A DNA stretch of 64,000 nucleotides from Algoriphagus ornithinivorans (GTDB lineage: Bacteria; Bacteroidota; Bacteroidia; Cytophagales; Cyclobacteriaceae), in contig NZ_FOVW01000007.1 of assembly GCF_900115305.1 (NCBI RefSeq), positions 124,001 through 188,000 on the forward strand, given 5' to 3'. A model generated the notes under the pieces. It was not told where the DNA came from. It searched no databases and worked only from the letters and a program-made list of their open reading frames with translations. Within the stretch, counting starts at the first letter, position 1. Each line of letters begins with the position of its first letter. A program made the translations under genes and the position numbers. Shown here in pieces: positions 1-9,456 of this stretch.

Positions 1-685
1 CTAAAGAAATAACAGACTTGAATTGAACATTTTTGATCTCATTATCCAATGCGACTTTACTGAACAAAAACAAGCTGGATGCATATCCTACAAAATGGTC
101 TCTATTCTCTGATTGAAGAGAACTCAATTCCTGAAGAATTTGCTCCTCATTGTGCTTTAAAGCTTCAATATATTTAGTCCTGAAAAAAAAGTCTTTGATC
201 TGTTTTTCCTTGGAACGATTTAAATTAACCCCAGTTTGTAATATGCTATTTCCATATTCATAATCTGCCCAAGACCACCATATAAGTTGTATAGCCCTAG
301 GAATTGCCAATTCTTCACTCGAATAATAAACTTTGCTTGGGGGACCAGTTGATCCACTGGATAAAATTTGATGCAGATTAGCTGTTTCCTTTACAGTAAT
401 AATTTCATCAATTTTATCTCTTAAGTTTTGTTTTGTTAAGATGGGATATGAAGAAATTTCGGAGGAGGGAAGATTTTTATCCGAAAAAAGTGATCGATAA
501 TAAGGGCTATTCTGGACTGCATATTCCAGGACTTGATTTAGTTTTTTCCGCTGAACTTCAGCAATCTCAGAGGGCTGAAGACTTAAAATTGATTCGTATT
601 CCTTGATTTTTTTTGAAATACCTCCTCCCATCAATTTGCTACCGAGAGGTAAAACAAAATTTTTCAGAATAAATGGATAAATCAT
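1..685 (-). CDS. PaaK/CapK-like adenylate-forming enzyme, N-terminal part (cut by window edge)
   Basis: An ATG at 683-685 opens a frame that continues to the left edge (228 codons visible). Residues 109-118 (SSGSTGPPSK) form the Ser/Thr/Gly-rich nucleotide-binding loop of the acyl/aryl-CoA ligase superfamily. The preceding PYYRSLF and PILTKQNLR stretches are typical of phenylacetate-CoA ligase (PaaK) and capsule-locus CapK proteins. The ATG overlaps the TGA of the upstream polymerase gene (ATGA), so it is the next gene of the same operon. CapK-like proteins are common in polysaccharide loci and may activate an acyl or amino-acid decoration; the substrate cannot be read here. The C-terminal part lies outside the window. 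Confidence 0.8.
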   Translation of the reverse strand, partial: MIYPFILKNFVLPLGSKLMGGGISKKIKEYESILSLQPSEIAEVQRKKLNQVLEYAVQNSPYYRSLFSDKNLPSSEISSYPILTKQNLRDKIDEIITVKETANLHQILSSGSTGPPSKVYYSSEELAIPRAIQLIWWSWADYEYGNSILQTGVNLNRSKEKQIKDFFFRTKYIEALKHNEEQILQELSSLQSENRDHFVGYASSLFLFSKVALDNEIKNVQFKSVISL

Positions 686-2097
686 AGAGAGGGTGATGCT
701 TCTTTTACTTTCAAATCTTTACCGGCACTAATTTTATCTCGTCTTTTCTTGATTTGATAAACGCTTAGTAAACTTATTCCAATCATCAAGGGAGAAATAA
801 ATGTTCTCATGGCTGCATGGAAACTTGTATAAATCCCAACTGCAAAACAGGCCAATAAAATACCTTTGATCATAGGATTCTTGTGAAAAGAAAAATTATT
901 GAGTCCTACATACATTAACAATAAAAAATTGATAAGGCCTAGGACCCCATGCTCAGCCAGTAGTCTACTGAGTTCTATGTGGGCGGCAACTTCCACCATA
1001 GTATCTCTTAAATATCTTGAAGCACCCGCTCCGACTCCAAAAAGCAAATTGTCATACCAAAGCTCCAAATCACCTAAGAAGATGTCTACTCTACCAGTTG
1101 TATAAGTATTGAGATCAATTTCTTTAGAACCTGCCAAGGTACCTGCCGTTTCTCCTTGGTATCGAAGCAGCAAAAGCCCATCGGTAATTTCATTAGCTAT
1201 ATAAAAAGCAGTAACAACAAAGACGATAGTAGGAACAACAAACTTACCTACTTTTGGAAGTTTGAACCTCTTAATTTCATTTTGCGAACTTCTTGCAAGG
1301 AAAAAGAGCACAACAACCACTCCGACCACTGTTCCAAACATTCCTCCTCTGGAAAAAGTCAAAAGCCCTTGAACGGTAAAGACTAGGAATATAATAGCGT
1401 CCAACCAGCGATATCCAGTCAGCTTCCATTTATTCAACCAAATAACAAATACCAAAAAAGCTCCCAAGCCCAAGGCAGTAGAAACTTGATTGGATCCAAA
1501 CCCAGCACTAGTTACAGAGTTGGCACCTAATTCAAAATCTATTTCATCAAAGTCAGGCAATCTGTAGAAAGTATAGCTTAAAACAGAAATAAGAGGTAAA
1601 GTGGCTAGTAAAAACACTTTGGAAAAAACTGAAACACTGATCTTTTTTTTGTAAAAGAACCAGACAACCAATGCAACATTGATTGGCCCCACCACATTAA
1701 AGACAATATCAAGCCATTCAACTTTTCCTGACGAGTCTATCATCAGCCCAGGAATTAGACATATCAAAAGTAAAAAACCGATCCAGCTTTTTGACTCGAA
1801 CATGATAATGCCAAATACCATTAAAAGAAATAAAAGATATTTCCCTAATTCGTAAGGTATAAATGGCGATGTACCTGCCATTCGTGCAAGTAGTTCAAAA
1901 GAAATCAAATAAACCGTGTATAAAATCAAATAGCTTGGGTTATCGCTGGACTTTATGACCCCAAAAAACGAGATAACCGCGATTGAATAAAACCAAACTA
2001 TTAAAGGAATAGGAGAAATTGCTGAAATAACTCCCAGAGCTATATGAAAAATTATCCATAGTAATGGATATTCGGAATTAGCGATTGATTTTAGCAA
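682..2097 (-). CDS. O-antigen ligase/polymerase-family membrane protein (Wzy-like)
   Basis: A 471-residue protein made largely of hydrophobic segments (about 10-12 membrane helices). A long extracytoplasmic loop is followed by a Wzy_C-type motif: LFGVGAGASRYLRD, then the ELSRLLAEHGVLGLI helix. This is the signature of the O-antigen ligase/polymerase family, which joins undecaprenyl-linked repeat units outside the inner membrane. The start is a TTG at 2095-2097; no ATG lies in the first 70 codons, so TTG is the best choice. It is the second polymerase-type gene of the locus (the other lies at 25713-26900) and presumably serves block B. The last residues are polar (KKRRDK), a cytoplasmic tail. 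Polymerase versus ligase cannot be decided from sequence. Confidence 0.82.
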   Translation of the reverse strand: MLKSIANSEYPLLWIIFHIALGVISAISPIPLIVWFYSIAVISFFGVIKSSDNPSYLILYTVYLISFELLARMAGTSPFIPYELGKYLLFLLMVFGIIMFESKSWIGFLLLICLIPGLMIDSSGKVEWLDIVFNVVGPINVALVVWFFYKKKISVSVFSKVFLLATLPLISVLSYTFYRLPDFDEIDFELGANSVTSAGFGSNQVSTALGLGAFLVFVIWLNKWKLTGYRWLDAIIFLVFTVQGLLTFSRGGMFGTVVGVVVVLFFLARSSQNEIKRFKLPKVGKFVVPTIVFVVTAFYIANEITDGLLLLRYQGETAGTLAGSKEIDLNTYTTGRVDIFLGDLELWYDNLLFGVGAGASRYLRDTMVEVAAHIELSRLLAEHGVLGLINFLLLMYVGLNNFSFHKNPMIKGILLACFAVGIYTSFHAAMRTFISPLMIGISLLSVYQIKKRRDKISAGKDLKVKEASPSL

Positions 2098-2219
2098 GAC
2101 TTGAAATAGAGTAGAAATTCAAATAAAGGTAAAAAATTGATTGAATGCATTCTGATTAATTTTTCTGATTATCCGCAATCATGCCAGTTGCCTTATTTTC
2201 CTTGCTTGACAGGTTGGAA

Positions 2220-2240
2220 GACCGATGACCGAAGACCGAA
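2220..2240. repeat. Three tandem copies of heptamer GACCGAW
   Basis: Within the 256-bp gap between the polymerase and acyltransferase genes, GACCGAT, GACCGAA and GACCGAA stand head to tail. The rest of the gap is AT-rich with no convincing ORF. It holds only a weak minus-strand promoter-like TACCTTTA upstream of the polymerase gene. Short heptamer tandem repeats of this kind occur between genes in some Bacteroidota, but its role is unknown. Confidence 0.6.
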
Positions 2241-2353
2241 GCTTCCGGATTTTGATCCTTTCAGCAGACAATAAGCCATATTTTTGTCAATACTGGTAAG
2301 AAAGCGGATATCCATATTAATTTTTAATCAATTATAGGATTCCACCTTACACT

Positions 2354-3538
2354 TTAATTTTTTGAAAAGCCTAAGCCTTGCTTGGTAAATACCCAAAGTT
2401 TTTTTGGCCAATCCTTATCCATGCAAGGTTTTTCAATTAAGACGAAAAAGAAAATAGACACTAAGATTGCAACCGGGATTCCTATGAGCATTTGAATGGA
2501 AAGGTTGATCATGTAGCTCTCTGAAAGAAGTAAATACTTTGAAAATTTGACCAATAAGTGAAAGAAGGGATAATGAATTAAATAGATAGTATAACACATT
2601 CCCCCTATCAAATAAATTATTGGAGTAGTGAAAAATTTATTAAAAATCTTCCCCTTAAAAGTCGAAATGAACAATAGATAAATTGAAGTATTAAATATCA
2701 AATTATTGATCATATCCGATTGCGGCTTGTAAAAATAAAAGAGTGTGAATACAGAAATTAAACCTAGAAGGTCAAACCCAATAGACTTGATTTTGAAAAA
2801 AGACTTGAGTTTTAAATATGTGAGCGCAAATAGAAAGCCTGTTAGGAAGTTGCTTAAAAAGACAAACACCGTATAGTCCCAGCCAGGTGTAGAATTGGTA
2901 TAGATATAATTTTTTGCCCAAACTGACAGGATGATTAAGAAGAAAACCAGAAGCACTGTCAATGCTTTTTTAGACTTCTTTATAAACAAAAGAGAACTTA
3001 AAAATGGGATCAACACATAAAATTGTACCTCTGTCTCCAAGCTCCAAGTAACAGGGTTTATGATGGAAGGCATTTCATAAATAATGGTATGCAAGTAAAA
3101 TAAACTTGCCCAAAAATGAGATTGAATCAATTCTGGATCCTCATTCAGCACATAAATATGAACACCCGCAAATAAAACCAATGTGATAATAAAGGGAGGT
3201 TCTAATCGAGTGAGCCTTCTTATAAAATATTGTTTTAAGGAGACAATTTTGCCATTATAATGGTATTGTAAAATAAAAGGTACTGCTAAAATGAACCCAG
3301 AAATACCGAAAAACACTTTTACTCCCAAATCCATCCTTACAATCCACCATCCAAGGTTCATAAAGGATTCAGTGGGTAAATATTCAGTCCAATCTATCGC
3401 CAGTTCTCTGGAATAAGCTGTATTCAAATGAAAAATCAAGACAGTGAAAATTGCAAAAAACCGCAATCCATCTATTTCAGGTATAAAGTTTCCCCCTGAA
3501 GTTTTCCTTTGTAGCAGGCTTTTGACTGATAGATTCAT
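2354..3538 (-). CDS. Acyltransferase-3 family membrane O-acyltransferase (OafA/YrhL-like)
   Basis: 394 residues with about ten membrane helices. The N-terminal EIDGLRFFAIFTVLIFH motif is diagnostic of the acyltransferase_3 family. It contains the conserved catalytic-type His in the first helix and the later RLEPPF and WSLETEVQFY motifs. Family members transfer acetyl, succinyl or other acyl groups from the cytoplasm to sugars on the outer face of the inner membrane. Here it would decorate the block B polysaccharide. The ATG at 3538 lies 52 bp after the previous gene. The acyl group and the acceptor cannot be inferred. Confidence 0.9.
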   Translation of the reverse strand: MNLSVKSLLQRKTSGGNFIPEIDGLRFFAIFTVLIFHLNTAYSRELAIDWTEYLPTESFMNLGWWIVRMDLGVKVFFGISGFILAVPFILQYHYNGKIVSLKQYFIRRLTRLEPPFIITLVLFAGVHIYVLNEDPELIQSHFWASLFYLHTIIYEMPSIINPVTWSLETEVQFYVLIPFLSSLLFIKKSKKALTVLLVFFLIILSVWAKNYIYTNSTPGWDYTVFVFLSNFLTGFLFALTYLKLKSFFKIKSIGFDLLGLISVFTLFYFYKPQSDMINNLIFNTSIYLLFISTFKGKIFNKFFTTPIIYLIGGMCYTIYLIHYPFFHLLVKFSKYLLLSESYMINLSIQMLIGIPVAILVSIFFFVLIEKPCMDKDWPKKLWVFTKQGLGFSKN

Positions 3539-3590
3539 TTTAGGGATTAATGTGGGCTAAATAAAAAAGCTTAATAGATCTATTCGCAGT

Positions 3591-4535
3591 TTATTGAAAA
3601 TAATTTAGCACAAAATTGATTTGTTTCTCTGGAGTGCAATATTTATCAAAAAACAACTTTCCACCTTTGGAAATCTTTTGATGATAAGAATCATTCTTCA
3701 TGATGTAATCAATGGATTCTGAAATTTCTTCCAACGAGTTGATCATATGAATCTCCTCACCGTGAAGGGGATATTTTGGTAGATGAATATCAAAAGGGAA
3801 AGAAAGAACAAAAGAACTTAGATTTTGACTTTCAGCTAATCTCCAACTCACTGCACCCAATACAGCTGGGTTATTAAAAATAATTCTTGACTGTCTGGAA
3901 AGGGAAGCAAACTCTCTTGGCTTGTATTTCTTGGTATTCAATAAGTGATCATAACCTCCATGCTGTCCATCTTTTCTTTCCACAAACCCACCCTCGAAAT
4001 TAATCATAGGATGATCTTTACAAGCTTGAATGAATGTTGCCCTTAATTGATTAGCGAAGGGTTCCTTTTTCCAAATTGAACCTGAAAAAAAGACATAATT
4101 GGAGCCATGATATTGAAACTGCTCTGAATTATATAATGGTCTCAAACTTTGAGCATACAATTCTTTAAGAAAATCGATGGGCCTCAACTTTAAAAAAGGA
4201 TGGATTCCAAATAATTTAAGATAAGAAGATCTTACATCTATAGGATAATGAGGAAACAATGGAAATACTTTTTCTCTTTCATAGGATGGATTACCCTTTA
4301 CTTTGTTTGTAACAAAATAAAAATCAGATTTTTCATACAACTCCTCATTAACCCCGATTGGATCATGATTATCAATGACACCTAATTTTCCGTTAATTTC
4401 AAAAACTATATACCCCCTATTATTAAAGCTTGAAAATTCTTTAGACGCAGAAAAATGAGACTCATGGACTTTAATAAGCCCATGCAAGTAATAGGAGGAA
4501 TAATAATTCGAAATGTTATGAATAATTACTTTCAA
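3591..4535 (-). CDS. Protein of unknown function, possibly GT-B-like, in glycosyltransferase run
   Basis: 314 residues, soluble, with no motif I can assign with certainty. The C-terminal part alternates strand and helix and ends with a segment (SKGGKLFFDKYCTPEKQINFVLNYF) like the closing helices of GT-B or exostosin-like enzymes. The central AVSWRLAESQNL stretch is compatible with a donor-binding helix. The start is a TTG overlapping the upstream gene's TGA (TTGA, 4532-4535), which implies translational coupling to the glycosyltransferase before it. A polysaccharide role is inferred from position; function is otherwise unrecognised. Confidence 0.65.
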   Translation of the reverse strand: MKVIIHNISNYYSSYYLHGLIKVHESHFSASKEFSSFNNRGYIVFEINGKLGVIDNHDPIGVNEELYEKSDFYFVTNKVKGNPSYEREKVFPLFPHYPIDVRSSYLKLFGIHPFLKLRPIDFLKELYAQSLRPLYNSEQFQYHGSNYVFFSGSIWKKEPFANQLRATFIQACKDHPMINFEGGFVERKDGQHGGYDHLLNTKKYKPREFASLSRQSRIIFNNPAVLGAVSWRLAESQNLSSFVLSFPFDIHLPKYPLHGEEIHMINSLEEISESIDYIMKNDSYHQKISKGGKLFFDKYCTPEKQINFVLNYFQ

Positions 4536-5632
4536 AAGGAAGCAGGGATTAAAGTATGCGGATTTACTACTTTCAAAAAACTGTAGTATTCTTTTAAAAA
4601 TTGTTTCGCTCCATAATTTGAGCTTATATGATTATGAAATTTATTGGCCTTTTCTTTGGCTTCAACTTGATGATCCCTCATGTAAATCAACATTGATGCA
4701 AGTTGGTCTGGACTAGCAGGCTCCACCAAATAGCCGAATTCTCCATTATTCAGGACTTCTGGACAATTACCCACTCTTGTGGAAAGTACCTGTAGGTTCG
4801 CCAAACCATATTCCAAAAGCGATACCGGTAAGCCTTCTCGATCAGAACAAACCAAACCAATAATAGCTTTTTCAAGTTCAGAAGCAATATTATCTACTGG
4901 CCCAACTACTTCAACCTCATCTTCAAGATTATTTATTTTGATACTTTCCAAAACTTTTTCGTAAACCTCTGATTCCAAAACTTGACCAATTAACCTCAAC
5001 TTGAATTCCACCTGCTGAGATTTAAGCATTTTGCAAGAATCAAGAAGAGTTAGATGTCCTTTTTCCTGACGGAAATTCGCCACATGAACTATATCCAATG
5101 ATTTCCCTGATTTTGATGAAAGGCTTAAGCTTAAAAAGGGAAAATTTCTGATATACTTAATTTTTCCGGGATTAAAATTTAAAAATGAAATCCACCAGTC
5201 TTGGATCGCTGGATTTACGGCAATTATCCCATCAATCCACCTTTTTAAAACTTTGAGCTCTTTTCTTGGATTGTTTTTAATGACCTCTTCATTTACTCCT
5301 AAGTGATCATGCCAGATCAGTTTTGTGGAAGGAAAAAACCAAGAAAGTATTATAGCCCAATAAATAGATGTTCCGTGAGCATGGATAAATTCAGGGTTGA
5401 AATCCTTAGTTTCTTTGTATAATTGATAAAAAGCTCTGAAATCAAAAAATCGAGTTTTATCTAAATTTATGAGAGGAATTCTTTCAAGTAAAAATTTAGA
5501 AAGTGGGCCTTTTTTTCTAGAAACAATGACCAAAACCTCATTTCCATCCTGATGCAAGGCATTAGAAATATTCACTGCCATTCTTTCAGCTCCTCCCATT
5601 TCAAGGGTGTCAATTAATTGAATGATCCTCAA
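4532..5632 (-). CDS. Glycosyltransferase family 4 (GT-B fold)
   Basis: 366 residues. It opens with IIQLIDTLEMGGAERMAVN, the GT4 first beta strand and GGAER acceptor-loop motif. It later shows the donor-binding EGLPVSLLEYGLANL helix (EX7E type) and a GYLVEPASPDQLA segment, all typical of retaining GT4 enzymes using nucleotide-activated sugars on the cytoplasmic face. The start is TTG at 5632 overlapping the previous TGA; the only early ATG (codon 12) would delete the first strand. It is one of a chain of coupled GT genes. Sugar specificity is unknown. Confidence 0.9.
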   Translation of the reverse strand: MRIIQLIDTLEMGGAERMAVNISNALHQDGNEVLVIVSRKKGPLSKFLLERIPLINLDKTRFFDFRAFYQLYKETKDFNPEFIHAHGTSIYWAIILSWFFPSTKLIWHDHLGVNEEVIKNNPRKELKVLKRWIDGIIAVNPAIQDWWISFLNFNPGKIKYIRNFPFLSLSLSSKSGKSLDIVHVANFRQEKGHLTLLDSCKMLKSQQVEFKLRLIGQVLESEVYEKVLESIKINNLEDEVEVVGPVDNIASELEKAIIGLVCSDREGLPVSLLEYGLANLQVLSTRVGNCPEVLNNGEFGYLVEPASPDQLASMLIYMRDHQVEAKEKANKFHNHISSNYGAKQFLKEYYSFLKVVNPHTLIPASF

Positions 5633-6786
5633 TTTTTTAAGAGGTTTTGAATTTCATGCTCGAATCTTTCTAAAGTATATTTTTGCGACCAATCTCTAGC
5701 GGATTGAGCCTTTTGATAATACTTTTCAGGCTCCTCCACATATCTACAGATGATATCAAAAATCATATCTTCAGAATTTGAAACAAGGTCTCCTCTTGAT
5801 TCATCTCCCAGCATCTGAGGCACACAAGAAACGGGAGAAGTTATAGGAAGGCAAGCCCAAAACATTGACTCTGCAACTACTTTAGGCCATCCTTCACTTT
5901 CAGAAACAAAAATTAAAAAATGAGAATTTTGATAGGCCTTCATCAATTCTTCACTATTCACATTTCCATGAAGAATAACGTTATTGCCTAACTTATTTTT
6001 TTCAACAAAATCTAAAAGCTTTTCCATCTCAGGACCTTGTCCATAAAGATTTAACTCTGCTTCTACATGATTTTCCAGTAATTTTTGGCAAACTCGAATA
6101 CTCAATAAAGGATTTTTAGCCTTTTGTAGTCCCCCAACATATATGAGCCGAATTTTTTGATCTAAAGATAGTTGTCTGGGTTTTACGACTTTTTGATCCT
6201 TTTCTGAATAAGAGGCAGTAAAAAAGGGTACCAAATTTTGATTTGAGGAATCCCAGTTTCCATAGGTAAGGACTCGCATGTTTTTAGAAAGTGCTTGGCT
6301 GGCTAAAATCTTTTTTTGTAATCGGTACGTGAAAGGCTGTTGACTGGAGGGATCCCAATTTGCCGCATATTTGGCAGTTTTATGTTTGGAGGGAAACAAA
6401 ACCTGAGTGATTGCACCAATCAGTCCCATATTTCCAGGACATCTGAGGTGAACATGATCTGATTTTTTTATTTCTTTCCAAGTTTTAAAAAAAATAGACG
6501 GTAAGAAAAAAAGCGCTTTTAAGGAAGATCTTAAACTAGTTAATTCGAAGCTTTCGACCTGTACAAATCTCAAAGTTGAACATTCGTAAGGTAAGTCTAT
6601 GGGATCTGGTGCTTTTTTACTACTAAGAGGTGCCAATAAAGTGACTGAAGCTACATTTCTTGCCCATAAATTCATTTCCCTAACATAGGGCCCATATCCC
6701 CAATATTTCCCCTGAAATCTAACATGGGCTACATGAGTGATGATCAAAAAGTTTGTGGGGGACTTCAAGGGAGTTTTAGAGTTCAA
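5629..6786 (-). CDS. Glycosyltransferase (GT-B fold, GT4-like)
   Basis: 385 residues, GT-B architecture. The N-terminal half is divergent (LIITHVAHVRFQGKYWGYGPYVREM). The C-terminal half is a typical Glycos_transf_1 domain: RLIYVGGLQKAKNPLLS, LYGQGPEMEKLLDF and the donor-site SESEGWPKVVAESMFW with the two conserved glutamates. It starts at a TTG that overlaps the upstream TGA (TTGA, 6783-6786); no ATG occurs for 35 codons. The product should act on the lipid-linked repeat unit. Donor and linkage cannot be read from sequence. Confidence 0.87.
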   Translation of the reverse strand: MNSKTPLKSPTNFLIITHVAHVRFQGKYWGYGPYVREMNLWARNVASVTLLAPLSSKKAPDPIDLPYECSTLRFVQVESFELTSLRSSLKALFFLPSIFFKTWKEIKKSDHVHLRCPGNMGLIGAITQVLFPSKHKTAKYAANWDPSSQQPFTYRLQKKILASQALSKNMRVLTYGNWDSSNQNLVPFFTASYSEKDQKVVKPRQLSLDQKIRLIYVGGLQKAKNPLLSIRVCQKLLENHVEAELNLYGQGPEMEKLLDFVEKNKLGNNVILHGNVNSEELMKAYQNSHFLIFVSESEGWPKVVAESMFWACLPITSPVSCVPQMLGDESRGDLVSNSEDMIFDIICRYVEEPEKYYQKAQSARDWSQKYTLERFEHEIQNLLKN

Positions 6787-7922
6787 GAAATCAATTGCTG
6801 GTAATATTCTACACTTTGATCAGCAATGGCCTCCAGTGTGAATTCTCGCAGTACTTTTTCTCTGGCATTTCTTCCCAAACTCTCTTTTAATTCCTGATTT
6901 TCCAGTATTTGGAGAATTTTCTCTGCAAGTTCATTAGCATCCAGTGGGTCCGCTAAAAGCCCTGATAACCCATCATCTACAAGTTCAAAGGCTGGGCCTA
7001 TTTTGGTGGCTACAAATGGCTTCCCCATACTCATAACTTCTATCCAAGCCAAAGGCATTGCCTCCATGTGGGAAGGATAAACGCAAATTTCACTTGACTC
7101 AATCCATTGAGGAATTGAAGAATTGGGTAATGGACCTAAGAAATGAACCGACTTAAAAAGATCTTTGGATACAATCTCTTTAATCTTTTCTGTGTAGGAA
7201 GTTCCATCGGGATAAAACCAATCCCGTCCTGCCATAAATAATTCAGTATGCGGGAATTTTTCATGAACAATATGAAAAGCTTGAATCAATTGTCTAATTC
7301 CTTTTTTCTCACAAATAGTCCCTGCAAAAAAAAGTCTTCCGGGAACCACTTTGGATTCATCAGCTTTGAAAAAATTTTCAAGATTAGCTGGATTAAAAAT
7401 AACAGGGCCCTCTTTGGAAGAGAAGTCAATATATTTCTTTGTATGATCCATCACGTACCTGCTTACACCGCATATAGCATCCGCATTTGAGAATGAACGC
7501 TTTTCCATAAAAGCTTTCCATAAATTAACTTTTCTCTTTTCTGCTTCGGAAAAGAAATGGTGTCCTCCATTCATTCGAATCAAATATTTTACTCCAGGAA
7601 TCTTTTTTATAAAAGAAAAAGACATCTCTGGCCCCTCAACCACGTCAATTTTATGGTTAAGATGAATTTTATCCAACTCCTTATTTAATCTTCGAAAATT
7701 AAAAATTGCTTTTGGTTTTAATTGAGAGGAGGCGGGAATAGTAATTACGTTTACTCCTTCTGAATTTACCACTTGTTTTTCGGAAATTGAAGACAAGCCC
7801 AAGACGGTAACTTTATGCCCTCTTCTGGCAAGTTCTGGGCAAAGTAATTTCAAAAAAGTACCTACTCCACCATGAATTACTCCTTCCAGTGGATATTCAT
7901 TCGTTAAGAAAACCAGATGCAT
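6783..7922 (-). CDS. Glycosyltransferase family 4
   Basis: 379 residues. The start (LVFLTNEYPLEGVIHGGVGTFLKLL) carries the GGVGTF acceptor loop of GT4 enzymes. The C-terminal half has LFFAGTICEKKGIRQLI and SHMEAMPLAWIEVMSMGKP, the EX7E donor-binding region. The ATG at 7922 is one base from the end of the preceding gene (stop at 7924). It belongs to the tightly packed GT string of block B and should add a sugar to the repeat unit in the cytoplasm. Confidence 0.91.
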   Translation of the reverse strand: MHLVFLTNEYPLEGVIHGGVGTFLKLLCPELARRGHKVTVLGLSSISEKQVVNSEGVNVITIPASSQLKPKAIFNFRRLNKELDKIHLNHKIDVVEGPEMSFSFIKKIPGVKYLIRMNGGHHFFSEAEKRKVNLWKAFMEKRSFSNADAICGVSRYVMDHTKKYIDFSSKEGPVIFNPANLENFFKADESKVVPGRLFFAGTICEKKGIRQLIQAFHIVHEKFPHTELFMAGRDWFYPDGTSYTEKIKEIVSKDLFKSVHFLGPLPNSSIPQWIESSEICVYPSHMEAMPLAWIEVMSMGKPFVATKIGPAFELVDDGLSGLLADPLDANELAEKILQILENQELKESLGRNAREKVLREFTLEAIADQSVEYYQQLIS

Positions 7923-7923
7923 T

Positions 7924-9300
7924 CTAATTTTTTATTAAAGCTTTTACAATTCTTTGAGATGAGGTCTCCGTCCTATGGGGCTGTACTACTCTTTCAAACC
8001 ATTTCATCTTATCAGGGCCTACCTCCCCTTGACTTGAAAGGGCTTTATGAATTGAAGGCAGAATAGCATCTTTTGACCTTATCCAACCTACTGCATCCAG
8101 TCCATTCATCGTTTTAAAATGTTCAAACCCGTAAACATCTTTCACAAACCTTTTCCTTTCATGAGGTTGATCATAGGCCAGATAAAATGCCGTGCTTCCA
8201 AAGACAGCAAAATCAAGAGCCATTGTAGACCCTAAATTGATAACGACATCACAATGATATGCCAGATTTACTAAAAGTTTGATATCACTTGGTAAAGGAA
8301 AAAAACTGCCCCACTGTGAGCTTTTTACCCACTCTGGGGAGATATTTTTTATTTCTGGGAATTTTGACAAAACCTCCTTAAACCTATCAATGGACTCTAC
8401 TGGAACTTCTCTAAAAATCAACTGGACATTATTTTGATTCTTGAGAGCTTCCGCCACATCTTCTAAATATTCATGATCATTTGGAGAAGAAATACTGTCA
8501 GACCCTGAAAAGCAAATCCATTTCTTATCCTGATCCAAACCATATTTTTCTGCAAAATCTGCCCTCTCGTCAATCAATTCCTCCTTTCGGTAAAAATCAA
8601 ATTGTGTAGTACTAGTAACATCAATTTGATTCTCATCTATTTCCGGATAATAAGTCAACAATTCATCTTTCATATAATCCGACCAGACCAGGTATCTGTC
8701 TGTTCGAAATGCAAGCCTAGCTTTAGGTAGATTATCCCAAGAAAAGACAGCTGTAAAAGTTTTTATTTGAAGATCCTGAGCAGCCAATACTGCAGGAGTA
8801 ATTGAGGGCACTCTTTGATGGGTGCAGAATAGGACATCTGGCTTAGTTTTTCGTAAAAATTGCAAGGATTCTTTATATGCTTGGCTCTTTCTTACTTGCA
8901 AGAATCCAATTTTTTCAAAAGAATGAATCTCACGGTAATTATTCAAAAATAAGGCCGATTTCTCAACTAATTTATAAAATAGTTTATTCTTCCATCCAAT
9001 TTTTCTTGGCATCCAATTATCCAAAATAGTTGGGTTTTCCTTCAATTTTACATTTTGCTTTAACCTAGCATAAGTAGTAGTCTCTCGAATAAACTTTACA
9101 AGAGGGAGTTCAGGCCTGTGAATAAAATCATAGTCCAAAAAGTCCAAACCTACAATTTCCTTAACCTGAGAGATTTGAGCTTTTCCTAAACTATGCCAAA
9201 TAATTACTTCGTTACTCCCGGAAGTAAGATCCTTAATGATATCACTGTATAGATAATTTCTTATTCCTACACCGTCCGGTATTAAAAAGCAAAATTTCAT
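7924..9300 (-). CDS. Predicted GT-B-fold surface-polysaccharide protein (CDP-glycerol/UDP-GT-like), function unassigned
   Basis: 458 residues, cytoplasmic. An N-terminal Rossmann half (KFCFLIPDGVGIRNYLYSDI) is followed by a C-terminal half with CDVVINLGSTMALDFAVFGS, the Gly-Ser/Thr-rich donor-phosphate loop. This is reminiscent of the teichoic-type glycerophosphotransferase, KpsC and UDP-GlcNAc-epimerase superfamily. It is longer than a GT4 enzyme and lacks EX7E. The ATG at 9300 is preceded by a 156-bp gap in which I see only AT-rich DNA and no clear promoter. The likely role is transfer of a sugar or alditol phosphate; confidence in the exact family is low. Confidence 0.65.
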   Translation of the reverse strand: MKFCFLIPDGVGIRNYLYSDIIKDLTSGSNEVIIWHSLGKAQISQVKEIVGLDFLDYDFIHRPELPLVKFIRETTTYARLKQNVKLKENPTILDNWMPRKIGWKNKLFYKLVEKSALFLNNYREIHSFEKIGFLQVRKSQAYKESLQFLRKTKPDVLFCTHQRVPSITPAVLAAQDLQIKTFTAVFSWDNLPKARLAFRTDRYLVWSDYMKDELLTYYPEIDENQIDVTSTTQFDFYRKEELIDERADFAEKYGLDQDKKWICFSGSDSISSPNDHEYLEDVAEALKNQNNVQLIFREVPVESIDRFKEVLSKFPEIKNISPEWVKSSQWGSFFPLPSDIKLLVNLAYHCDVVINLGSTMALDFAVFGSTAFYLAYDQPHERKRFVKDVYGFEHFKTMNGLDAVGWIRSKDAILPSIHKALSSQGEVGPDKMKWFERVVQPHRTETSSQRIVKALIKN

Positions 9301-9456
9301 TTATTTAATTTATTGATTAAATGGTTCAACTTAAAAAAGTACATTGTTTATGCTGAAACAGGCATTAAAGCTGGATTTTCTGGATCTTCTAAAAATTTAT
9401 GAGAATCATACAGTTTGCTTTTAAAGCCTATTACAATAAGCAAAAAAGAAAAATGT

